From contig JAGBHJ010000241.1 in the NCBI GenBank assembly GCA_017935525.1, positions 1 through 6,803 on the forward strand: a stretch of DNA of 6,803 nt, given 5' to 3'. Numbering within the stretch: the first letter of the stretch is position 1; each line of letters begins with the position of its first letter. The translations under genes were made by a program, and so were the position numbers. Origin of the DNA: Clostridia bacterium. GTDB taxonomy: Bacteria > Bacillota > Clostridia > HGM11327. The notes under the pieces were generated by a model that had not been told where the DNA came from, did no database searches, and was given only the letters and a program-made list of their open reading frames with translations. Shown in pieces: positions 1-6,179 of the stretch.

Positions 1-1013
1 CCACAGGTATGGAGGACGGAATGATAAACGGCGGCACAATGCTGGATGCGTGTCTGATAAAAGACGAATTGGAAGACGATGCTGACGCCGCTGACCTTGC
101 GAGAAAATTAGTAAAGGGTATGTTGAATTGTGCTTCTTCTGCTAAAAGTGAGGGCTTTTTGCCTCGTGCGGTATCCATCGAGGATGGAAAAACTCACTAT
201 CCGGATTCCTCTCGTGATCAATATACTATGTGTGCCTTTGGATTACACAGATATCTGACGTCGTCCCTTTGCACCGCCCGCGAGAAAGAACAGATCGCGA
301 GGGTGGCAGAGGCTATTGCCCGCCGTGCGGAAAGAAACGTTACATCGGAAAACGGCTACGATATGTTAACTGACAACGGAAGACCGACCCTTGTGACTAC
401 CATGTGGGGAGATTCCCTTGCCAATCACGAGTATATGAGATTGCCCATGCTTTATATTCTTGCGTACGAGTCCGGCGGGGATAGTCATTGGTTGGAAAAA
501 TACCGTGAGATCCGTGAAAAAGCATATTGCGGCTCGCTCCCCATGGGTGAATATTGGGCGCTGTATACTTTGCAGCAAATGCAAGCCTCCATCCGTGTGT
601 GCTATGACGTTGAGACCGATGAGGAGTGGAGAAGACGTTTTCTTTTCCTTATGAATGAGGTTGCTGATTATACAGAAGGGATGGTGGATCGCGTTCGTGG
701 GCGAATGGACTCATATAATAACTACAATGCCCCGCAACCGTCATTTCGCACGATCCCGCCAAAGCCCTCCGAGAGGTTTATAAAGCTGGGGTATGAGAAT
801 GCGGTATCTACGTACAGGTCTGACGCCACCGAATTCTTTTTGCTTCAGGATTGTGCCCAGATCTCCATTATAACAAAGCTTGCGCCGCAGCGGGATACTT
901 GCAGTAGTGCTCTTGAGCTTCTGTCGGATGCTTTTAACAAGATCGATCTGACAAAGCACCAACGAAACCTGCCGCTGTATTTTATTGACGGCTATTACAG
1001 AAGTATACTTTGA
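1..1013 (+). CDS. Helical (alpha/alpha toroid-like) protein of unknown function, 5' end beyond window
   Basis: The frame is open to the left edge (two more codons, Thr-Gly, precede the first ATG at 9), so the gene probably begins upstream and about 336 residues are visible. An ATG at 21 has GGAGG at 11-15 and could be a start, but the same bases fit an internal Met-Glu-Asp-Gly stretch, which I favour. Numbered from the ATG at 9, the protein is rich in amphipathic helices with aromatic and charged loops: SRDQYT at 68-73, MWGD at 132-135, HEYMRLPML at 140-148. This pattern resembles six-hairpin (alpha/alpha)6 glycan-active enzymes, and I recall similar unnamed proteins near glycoside hydrolases in gut bacteria. 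No catalytic residues can be assigned. No signal peptide or membrane segment is visible in this part. It stops with TGA at 1011. No terminator separates it from the next gene, so readthrough is possible. The coding call is firm; any function is a guess. Confidence 0.8.
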   Translation, partial: TGMEDGMINGGTMLDACLIKDELEDDADAADLARKLVKGMLNCASSAKSEGFLPRAVSIEDGKTHYPDSSRDQYTMCAFGLHRYLTSSLCTAREKEQIARVAEAIARRAERNVTSENGYDMLTDNGRPTLVTTMWGDSLANHEYMRLPMLYILAYESGGDSHWLEKYREIREKAYCGSLPMGEYWALYTLQQMQASIRVCYDVETDEEWRRRFLFLMNEVADYTEGMVDRVRGRMDSYNNYNAPQPSFRTIPPKPSERFIKLGYENAVSTYRSDATEFFLLQDCAQISIITKLAPQRDTCSSALELLSDAFNKIDLTKHQRNLPLYFIDGYYRSIL

Positions 1014-1033
1014 GCTGTCGGCGGACGTTATTA

Positions 1034-1062
1034 TTGACGATAGGGCGAATAAGTAGTATAAT
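1034..1062 (+). promoter_or_regulatory. Near-consensus sigma-A promoter for the 288-residue protein gene
   Basis: TTGACG (1034-1039) and a perfect TATAAT (1057-1062) are separated by exactly 17 bp. Transcription would begin near 1068-1070, about 25 bases before the ATG at 1095. It lies in the 81 bp gap after the upstream stop codon, so the downstream gene can be expressed independently of its neighbour. No operator-like palindrome overlaps it. Confidence 0.8.
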
Positions 1063-1094
1063 CATAAAGAATTATCCAAAGAAGGGGTTTTTAC

Positions 1095-1961
1095 ATGACA
1101 ATAAAGCAAATTGCAAAAATATCGGGTTGCCAGGATGGGGCTATCTGGCAGAATTTGTTGTTCCGTTTTGATCATAGCGGTAAATTTTGTGTGTATGCTC
1201 TGACGGATATAAAGGCGGATGCTGTTGAGGAGCTTGAACCGTTGGGTAGATTTGTTCTTGACAAAGCGGATATTATTGTCCCCCACAGTAACGCTGTTTT
1301 TTGGGGGACGGAGTATTTTGCTCCCGATGACGAATATCCGATACTGTATTCCAATATTTACAATAACTATGCAGGTGCTGAGGACAAGCTGATTGGGGTT
1401 TGCTGTGCTTACCGTGTAGAGCGCACGGGAAAAAGCTTTAAGACGACGCTGGTCCAGTTGATAGAGATCGGCTTTACGGAGGATCCGTTGCTTTGGAAAG
1501 CGCACCCTGACAGACACGGCGTACGTCCTTACGGAAATTTTGTGATAGACCGCCAAGGTGGTTATTATTACGCATTCGTTATGAGGGATGAGGATCTTGG
1601 CACAAGGTATTTTAAGTTTAGGATCCCGTCATTGAATGAGGGCGAGCTTGACCCCACCTACGGGGTAAAAAGAGTGGTTTTGACTCCCGATGATATTTGC
1701 GACAAGTTTGACTGTCCATATCACAGATTTATCCAGGGGGCTGCATTGCACGGCGGCAAGATCTATTCAACCGAGGGCTTTTGCAATAGCGAGGACAACC
1801 GTCCTGCCATCCGAGTTATCGATCTTGACGGAAAAAAGGAGGAGCAGTATATCGATCTTTGGGAAATGGGATATAAGCTTGAGCCTGAGATGATAGATTT
1901 TTACAACGATATCTGCTATTACAGCGATGCGGATGGCAATCTGTACCGTTTGGAGCTGTGA
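1095..1961 (+). CDS. Conserved-looking protein of unknown function, predicted beta-propeller-like
   Basis: This encodes 288 residues. The ATG at 1095 has GAAGGGG at 1081-1087, seven bases upstream, and a consensus promoter just before it, so the start is well supported. There is no signal peptide or membrane segment, so it is probably cytoplasmic. It is almost all beta-strand with repeating short strand-turn units: CQDGAIW at 12-18, DKADIIVPHSNAVFWGTEY at 56-74, YGNFVIDRQGGYYYAFVMRD at 146-165, GAALHGGKIYSTEGF at 215-229 and IDFYNDICYYSDADGNLYRL at 267-286. Phrases such as 'GGKIYSTEG' and 'DADGNLYRL' are typical blade edges of propeller folds, which suggests a five- or six-bladed propeller, too short for a typical seven-bladed one. 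I recognise the sequence style from unannotated proteins in glycan-degradation loci but cannot name a family. It could bind or act on a sugar released by the neighbouring enzymes (inference). A terminator follows 46 bases downstream. Confidence 0.9.
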   Translation: MTIKQIAKISGCQDGAIWQNLLFRFDHSGKFCVYALTDIKADAVEELEPLGRFVLDKADIIVPHSNAVFWGTEYFAPDDEYPILYSNIYNNYAGAEDKLIGVCCAYRVERTGKSFKTTLVQLIEIGFTEDPLLWKAHPDRHGVRPYGNFVIDRQGGYYYAFVMRDEDLGTRYFKFRIPSLNEGELDPTYGVKRVVLTPDDICDKFDCPYHRFIQGAALHGGKIYSTEGFCNSEDNRPAIRVIDLDGKKEEQYIDLWEMGYKLEPEMIDFYNDICYYSDADGNLYRLEL

Positions 1962-2006
1962 TCTTGGTAACGACTTGTGAGCATTGAGCTATTTTGTATA
2001 TTCATG

Positions 2007-2044
2007 AAAGCTTTTCTTCCTTTGGGGGGAAAGCTTTTTTGTTT
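2007..2044 (+). terminator. Intrinsic terminator after the beta-propeller-like protein gene
   Basis: A 14 bp stem pairs 2007-2020 with 2024-2037, including three G-U pairs, around a three-base TTT loop. The 3' arm runs into T-rich sequence (TTTTTT at 2035-2040, then GTTTT). It ends the transcript of the 1095-1961 gene and insulates the next promoter. Confidence 0.85.
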
Positions 2045-2075
2045 TGTATTGCCTCTCCTGCTATTCTGCGGTGCT

Positions 2076-2101
2076 GTTGTACTTACAACTCGTAGTTGTA
2101 A
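2076..2101. promoter_or_regulatory. Candidate operator: alternating GTTGTA/TACAAC half-sites
   Basis: Three perfect hexamer half-sites lie in alternating orientation: GTTGTA (2076-2081), TACAAC (2084-2089) and GTTGTA (2095-2100). They form two overlapping palindromes, GTTGTA-CT-TACAAC (2076-2089) and the 19 bp TTACAACTCGTAGTTGTAA (2083-2101, 8 bp arms, 3 base centre). Degenerate copies fall on the promoter itself: GTTGTG (2130-2135) next to the -35, and TACAAT (2145-2150), which is the -10. The main palindrome is centred near -65 relative to the expected start. The arms recall the TACA/TGTA core of BlaI/MecI-type operators, but the spacing differs. The binding protein is unknown; the XRE domain encoded just downstream is the obvious candidate (inference). 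Confidence 0.55.
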
Positions 2102-2121
2102 ATATAACAATTGAAATGCTC

Positions 2122-2150
2122 TTTACATAGTTGTGGGAAAGGTGTACAAT
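2122..2150 (+). promoter_or_regulatory. Near-consensus sigma-A promoter for the HTH-DraG fusion gene
   Basis: TTTACA (2122-2127) and TACAAT (2145-2150) are 17 bp apart. The start would be near 2157, giving a leader of about 30 bases before the ATG at 2186. Degenerate GTTGTA-type half-sites overlap the spacer and the -10, and perfect ones lie upstream, so the promoter is probably regulated. Confidence 0.75.
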
Positions 2151-2185
2151 ATACGTAACAATACTTTTTTACTATTGGAGGCAAT

Positions 2186-3766
2186 ATGGAGCTTGGACAG
2201 TCTATTTATAAGATACGCAGTAAAGCAAAATTAACGCAGGGGCAGTTTGCTGAAATATTCGGTGTTTCGCAGCAGTCTGTTCAGAAGTGGGAGAGTGGCG
2301 TATCCGTCCCCGATATCGATAAAATAATAAAGATCGCCAAATACTTTGACGTTTCTCTTGACTCCCTTGTTATGGGGAATGACAACCGTCTGGTAGAGGA
2401 AATGAACAATACCGAGGTGTTAAAGCCGCAGTTTAAGAACATCCACGACTGGGAATTCTATTCGTCCAATCTGGAAACGGAGTATAAACAGTCCATAGAA
2501 GAGGGACTTGATATTGAGGCGTACAAAGAGGTATTTGCTTCTGTTTCTATGCTTCCAAAGGGGGAAATCAAGAAAAGGTTTGGCGATATTCTGTTTGATA
2601 TAGTTTCGACCGCCAAAATAAGAGAGGATTATTCCTACGTAGAGCCGTCTGATCTGAATCAAATTCAAATGATGCGTCGCGGCGCTGACGAAAAATACCC
2701 CTACGATAAGGAAAGGCTTAAGGATAAGATACACGGGGCATGGCTTGGACGTATCTGCGGTTGTATGCTGGGAAAGAGTGTTGAGGGCGTAAGGACCAAT
2801 GACCTTATTCCTTTTTTGAAGGAAACAAACAACTATCCGATGCACAGATATATCTATCGCAGCGATCTGAAGAATATTGATCTTTCAAAGTACAAGTTCA
2901 ATTTCGGAAGCGAGATATATGCGGACGAGATCGACGGAATGCTTGTGGATGATGATACCAATTACGTCGTTCTGGCGCAGCAGATCATTGATATATACGG
3001 CAGGGATTTTACGCCCTACGACGTGTCAAAAGCGTGGCTTTATTTTCAAGGAAAGGATGCATATTGTACCGCAGAGAGAGTGGCGTTTTGCAATTTTATA
3101 AAGGGATACGAGCCTCCACAATCGGCAATGTATAAAAATCCGTATCGCGAGTGGATAGGAGCCCAGATCAGAGGCGATTATTTTGGGTATATAAATCCGG
3201 GAGATCCAAAGCTTGCCGCACAAATGGCGTGGAGGGATGCTTCCATATCCCACACAAAGAACGGAATATACGGAGAAATGTTTGCCGCAGCTATGATAGC
3301 TGTGGCGGCAGTGACAAACAACGTAGAGGATATTATAACCCTGGGTCTTGCAGAGATCCCACAGACGTCAAGACTTTACGAAAGTATTATGTCCGTATTT
3401 GACATGTACAAAAAAGGAGCACCAAAGGATGATTGCGTCAGAATGATCCATGAAAAATATGACGAGCACAGCAGTCACGGCTGGTGCCATACGATCTCTA
3501 ACGCCATGATAGTGGCAGCTGCGCTTTTGTACGGCGAGGGCGACTATACAAGATCCGTATGTATGGCAGTGGAAACAGGATTTGATACCGACTGCAACGG
3601 CGCAACGGTAGGTTCTATACTGGGAATGGCAAACGGCAGAGAGGCTATTTCGGATATGTGGAGCACACCCATTAACAATAAACTGCACACGTCTATATTT
3701 GGTGTTGGAACTGTCAGCATAACGGATTGCGCAGAAAAAACACTGTCACATATTGAAGGCTTGTAA
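2186..3766 (+). CDS. XRE-family HTH fused to an ADP-ribosylglycohydrolase (DraG-like) domain
   Basis: This encodes 526 residues. The ATG at 2186 has GGAGG at 2177-2181, four bases upstream. Residues 5-63 are a Cro/CI-type helix-turn-helix: scanning helix QGQFAEIFG at 18-26, recognition helix SQQSVQKWESG at 28-38, then the usual VPDIDKIIKIAKYFDVSLDSL. Residues about 66-175 are a charged, mostly helical segment I cannot assign. From about 178 the DraG fold begins with KIHGAWLGRICGCMLG at 181-196. The dinuclear metal site is visible as DDDT at 255-258 and GFDTDCNGATVGSILG at 465-480, corresponding to TDDT and GDTDT in human ARH3, so Asp256, Asp257, Asp467 and Asp469 are likely ligands. Asp255 and Cys470 replace the Thr residues seen in ARH3. 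The family removes ADP-ribose from proteins or hydrolyses related ribosyl substrates. Here it may act as an enzyme, a ligand sensor, or both. It is cytoplasmic, monocistronic, and follows a half-site cluster that may allow autoregulation (inference). Confidence 0.93.
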   Translation: MELGQSIYKIRSKAKLTQGQFAEIFGVSQQSVQKWESGVSVPDIDKIIKIAKYFDVSLDSLVMGNDNRLVEEMNNTEVLKPQFKNIHDWEFYSSNLETEYKQSIEEGLDIEAYKEVFASVSMLPKGEIKKRFGDILFDIVSTAKIREDYSYVEPSDLNQIQMMRRGADEKYPYDKERLKDKIHGAWLGRICGCMLGKSVEGVRTNDLIPFLKETNNYPMHRYIYRSDLKNIDLSKYKFNFGSEIYADEIDGMLVDDDTNYVVLAQQIIDIYGRDFTPYDVSKAWLYFQGKDAYCTAERVAFCNFIKGYEPPQSAMYKNPYREWIGAQIRGDYFGYINPGDPKLAAQMAWRDASISHTKNGIYGEMFAAAMIAVAAVTNNVEDIITLGLAEIPQTSRLYESIMSVFDMYKKGAPKDDCVRMIHEKYDEHSSHGWCHTISNAMIVAAALLYGEGDYTRSVCMAVETGFDTDCNGATVGSILGMANGREAISDMWSTPINNKLHTSIFGVGTVSITDCAEKTLSHIEGL

Positions 3767-3784
3767 ACGACACCCGGTATTATA

Positions 3785-3830
3785 AGCAAAATTCGGCGGT
3801 TCTTGCAAAAGGACTGCCGTTTTTGCTTTT
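3785..3830 (+). terminator. Intrinsic terminator after the HTH-DraG fusion gene
   Basis: An inner 9 bp stem pairs 3794-3802 with 3811-3819 (two G-U pairs) around an eight-base loop. An outer AGCAAAA/TTTTGCT arm pairs 3785-3791 with 3821-3827. The T-run 3820-3824 follows the GC-rich stem, as expected for an intrinsic terminator. It lies 18 bases after the stop codon. Confidence 0.85.
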
Positions 3831-3874
3831 GGGGAGGCTGTTATAAATTTTTGGTGCGTAGAGGTATTCTGTGC

Positions 3875-3903
3875 TTTACTTTTCATGGGGTTTGTGCTAT
3901 AAT
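3875..3903 (+). promoter_or_regulatory. Extended -10 promoter for the GH78 gene
   Basis: TTTACT (3875-3880) and a perfect TATAAT (3898-3903) are 17 bp apart, and TG at 3895-3896 makes an extended -10 (TGC-TATAAT). Transcription would start near 3909-3911, about 35 bases before the ATG at 3946. The promoter overlaps an in-frame GTG at 3871, so a start there is very unlikely. Confidence 0.8.
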
Positions 3904-3933
3904 GCTTTAAGTAAATTGCTTACGGCAAAAGAT

Positions 3934-3940
3934 GGGGAGG
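3934..3940 (+). promoter_or_regulatory. Ribosome binding site that fixes the GH78 start at 3946
   Basis: GGGGAGG sits five bases before the ATG at 3946. The longer in-frame reading from GTG 3871 has no comparable site and would begin upstream of the likely transcription start. Its 25 extra residues would also not resemble the family's N-terminus. Confidence 0.88.
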
Positions 3941-3945
3941 CACGT

Positions 3946-6162
3946 ATGACGCAGGAATATTATTTTGGTAACGCAAAGTGGGTTGGAGCAGCAGATAGAA
4001 GCAGAGGAACGTTTTCTGTTCTGCGAGGTAGGTTCTATGCCGATGCTCCAAAACGGGTAATGCTGAATGCTATTGGACTGGGCTTTTTCAAATGCTATAT
4101 CAACGGCGTTTGCATCAACCCTGACACGTTTTTACCTTTGTCCTCCGATTTTGAGGTTGGGGACGAGGGCGTTGCCACAAATGCTCCTGCAGGGCAGGTG
4201 TTGTCGGGGCACAGGATATACGTTCCCGAGTTTGACATTACTCCTTTTGTAACGGACGGGGAAAACGTCATCGCCATACAATACGGCGGAGGCTGGTACA
4301 CGTTCCGCGATAGGGTGTACGGATTGCCAAAGGCTATATACAGAATTGCAGTTGAAGGGGATACTACCCAATACTATATTTCCGACGAGGCGTGCAAAAT
4401 AGGGCAGAGCTTTGTGGAGGAGTATGATTTTACGTCCTTTGAACGGCATAATTACACTGCCTGGCAGGAACATACGGGAAAGAATTTTGACGACAGCCAA
4501 TGGGAGAATGCAGTTATAGTTGAGTCCGTCGATACGGAGTATTGTACCACCGACTGCCCCAAGGATGCATTGATAGAGGAGCTTGACGTTACGAGAGTTG
4601 GCAAGGGCGAGTGCGGCGTGGTTTACGACTGCGGACAGAATACCGTGGGCTGCTCCGTATTAAAAATATGCGCCAAGCAGGGCGAGCTTGTGCAGGTTTT
4701 GTTTTCCGAGGATCTGACTCCCGACGGGCAGATAGATAAGTCCCACGCCCATGGACAAAAATTTTCCGTTGTGTCCGACGGTAAGGATAGAGTGGTGCAG
4801 CCGGAATTTACGTGGTTTGGCTTCAGATGCATGGAGGTCATAGGTGATGCAGAGGTAGTCTGTGTCAAGGTGATCCATGCCGAGGTTGGTGTATCATCCA
4901 CCTTTGAATGCGACAACGAAACGTTGAATTGGACGTACAAAACATTCTTGCACACCATGCTGTGCAATATGCACACCGGGCATCCGTCGGATTGCCCCCA
5001 CTTGGAACGCCGTGGATATACGGGTGACGGTCAGTTGACCTGCCACGCGGCGTTGTCTGCGTTGGATGCAAAGGCGTTTTACGAAAAATGGATGCAGGAT
5101 ATTGCTGACGGCCAGGATACTATCAGCGGACACGTTCAGTACACTGCACCATTTATCCGCAGTGGCGGCGGCCCCGGCGGTTGGGGATGCGCCATAGTTG
5201 AGGTGCCGTATCAGCTTTACAAGCATTACGGCGACAAGGCAGTTTTGGAAAAATACTACGGCAATATGCTGAAGTACATAGATTATATGGAGGCACATTC
5301 CGAATTTGGCTTGGTAACCTCCGACGAAAAGGGATACTGGTGCCTGGGTGACTGGTGCGGACCCATTGTGCTTTACCCCGACAAGGGGATATACTCCCAC
5401 AGACAGCAGATATTGATACCTGCACCCATGGTCAATACTTATTTTATGGTAAAGTCCCTGCGTACGGTGAGCCGTATCGCAAGTATAATCGGTCGGGATG
5501 ATGATATTGATGCACTCGAACAAAAAGCAGAGCATCACTTTAAGGCGATGCAGGCGGCGTATTTTAACACCTTTGACGGCAATTTTGTAATGAACGCCCA
5601 GGGAGCAAATGCCTATGCGGTGGACCTTGGGCTGGGCGACGGCAGGACGTACAATAATCTGAAGAAGTATTACCAATGTCTGGGATGCTATGACACGGGA
5701 ATTTTTGCAACGGATATTCTGACAAGAGTTTTGTTTGAACGGGGCGATGCTGATCTTGCCGTGGATCTGCTGACTAACGACGGGGACCAGGGCTATGAGC
5801 ATTGGCGGAAAAACGGCGCTACCACTCTGCACGAGTATTGGGACAGCAACCAAAGCCGTTCCCACAGCCATCCCATGTTTGGCGCACCCGTGGCGTATTT
5901 CTTTGAATATCTTTTGGGAATTCGTCAGGAGCAGGAGTCTGCAGGTTACAGATCCTTCGTAATAGAGCCAATGGCAACCGAGAGATTTGGTTATATGAAG
6001 GGAAGTATCAACGTGCCTTGCGGCGATATCTGCGTAAACTATCGTAAGCAGGGGGAAGTAATCCGATTTGAAATAAATATCCCCCACGGCGTTGAGGCTC
6101 GCTTTGTATATAACGGCGAGGAATACTCCTTGACGGAGGGCGTAAACACATTTGAGCTGTGA
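3946..6162 (+). CDS. GH78-family alpha-L-rhamnosidase, cytoplasmic
   Basis: This encodes 738 residues from the ATG at 3946. It would release terminal alpha-L-rhamnose from oligosaccharides or glycosides with inversion. Residues about 30-150 are an N-terminal jelly-roll domain of the rhamnosidase type (GFFKCYINGVCINPDTFLP at 46-64, GGGWYTFRD at 114-122). Residues about 205-312 are a second beta domain (VYDCGQNTVGC at 226-236, FTWFGFRCMEV at 288-298). The (alpha/alpha)6 catalytic domain runs about 315-655, and a C-terminal beta domain about 660-738. The signature DCPHLERRGYTGD at 349-361 has the spacing of the GH78 catalytic motif, making Glu354 the likely general acid with Asp349 and Asp361 in the active site. 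GDW lies at 468-470. LHEYWD at 628-633 supplies the likely base Glu630, and SHSHPMFG at 639-646 follows it. The motif has Leu-Glu-Arg-Arg-Gly-Tyr where many members have Arg-Glu-Arg-Leu-Gly-Trp, so this is a divergent clade and the sugar preference is not certain. No signal peptide is present, so it would act on imported oligosaccharides. Confidence 0.93.
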   Translation: MTQEYYFGNAKWVGAADRSRGTFSVLRGRFYADAPKRVMLNAIGLGFFKCYINGVCINPDTFLPLSSDFEVGDEGVATNAPAGQVLSGHRIYVPEFDITPFVTDGENVIAIQYGGGWYTFRDRVYGLPKAIYRIAVEGDTTQYYISDEACKIGQSFVEEYDFTSFERHNYTAWQEHTGKNFDDSQWENAVIVESVDTEYCTTDCPKDALIEELDVTRVGKGECGVVYDCGQNTVGCSVLKICAKQGELVQVLFSEDLTPDGQIDKSHAHGQKFSVVSDGKDRVVQPEFTWFGFRCMEVIGDAEVVCVKVIHAEVGVSSTFECDNETLNWTYKTFLHTMLCNMHTGHPSDCPHLERRGYTGDGQLTCHAALSALDAKAFYEKWMQDIADGQDTISGHVQYTAPFIRSGGGPGGWGCAIVEVPYQLYKHYGDKAVLEKYYGNMLKYIDYMEAHSEFGLVTSDEKGYWCLGDWCGPIVLYPDKGIYSHRQQILIPAPMVNTYFMVKSLRTVSRIASIIGRDDDIDALEQKAEHHFKAMQAAYFNTFDGNFVMNAQGANAYAVDLGLGDGRTYNNLKKYYQCLGCYDTGIFATDILTRVLFERGDADLAVDLLTNDGDQGYEHWRKNGATTLHEYWDSNQSRSHSHPMFGAPVAYFFEYLLGIRQEQESAGYRSFVIEPMATERFGYMKGSINVPCGDICVNYRKQGEVIRFEINIPHGVEARFVYNGEEYSLTEGVNTFEL

Positions 6163-6179
6163 TGGTATTATGGAGGAAA

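Noticed and set aside
1062..1556. A 164-codon minus-strand open frame opposite the beta-propeller-like gene
   Set aside because: It runs across the promoter and start of a well-supported plus-strand gene, and its basic, low-complexity translation resembles no protein family.
2004..2114. A 36-codon plus-strand frame whose product looks like a signal or membrane segment (KLFCFVLPLLLFCGAVVLTT)
   Set aside because: There is no ribosome binding site before the ATG, and the frame is made of the intrinsic terminator stem, its T-run and the operator palindrome, so the hydrophobic look comes from T-rich regulatory DNA.
3763..3776. Possible catabolite-response (cre) half-site around the HTH-DraG stop codon
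   Set aside because: Only the left half (TGTAAACG) matches; the right half lacks symmetry, and the site lies far upstream of the next promoter.
3908..3923. Short inverted repeat TAAG-N7-CTTA at the expected start of the rhamnosidase transcript
   Set aside because: Four-base arms in AT-rich DNA are expected by chance, and there is no second copy nearby.
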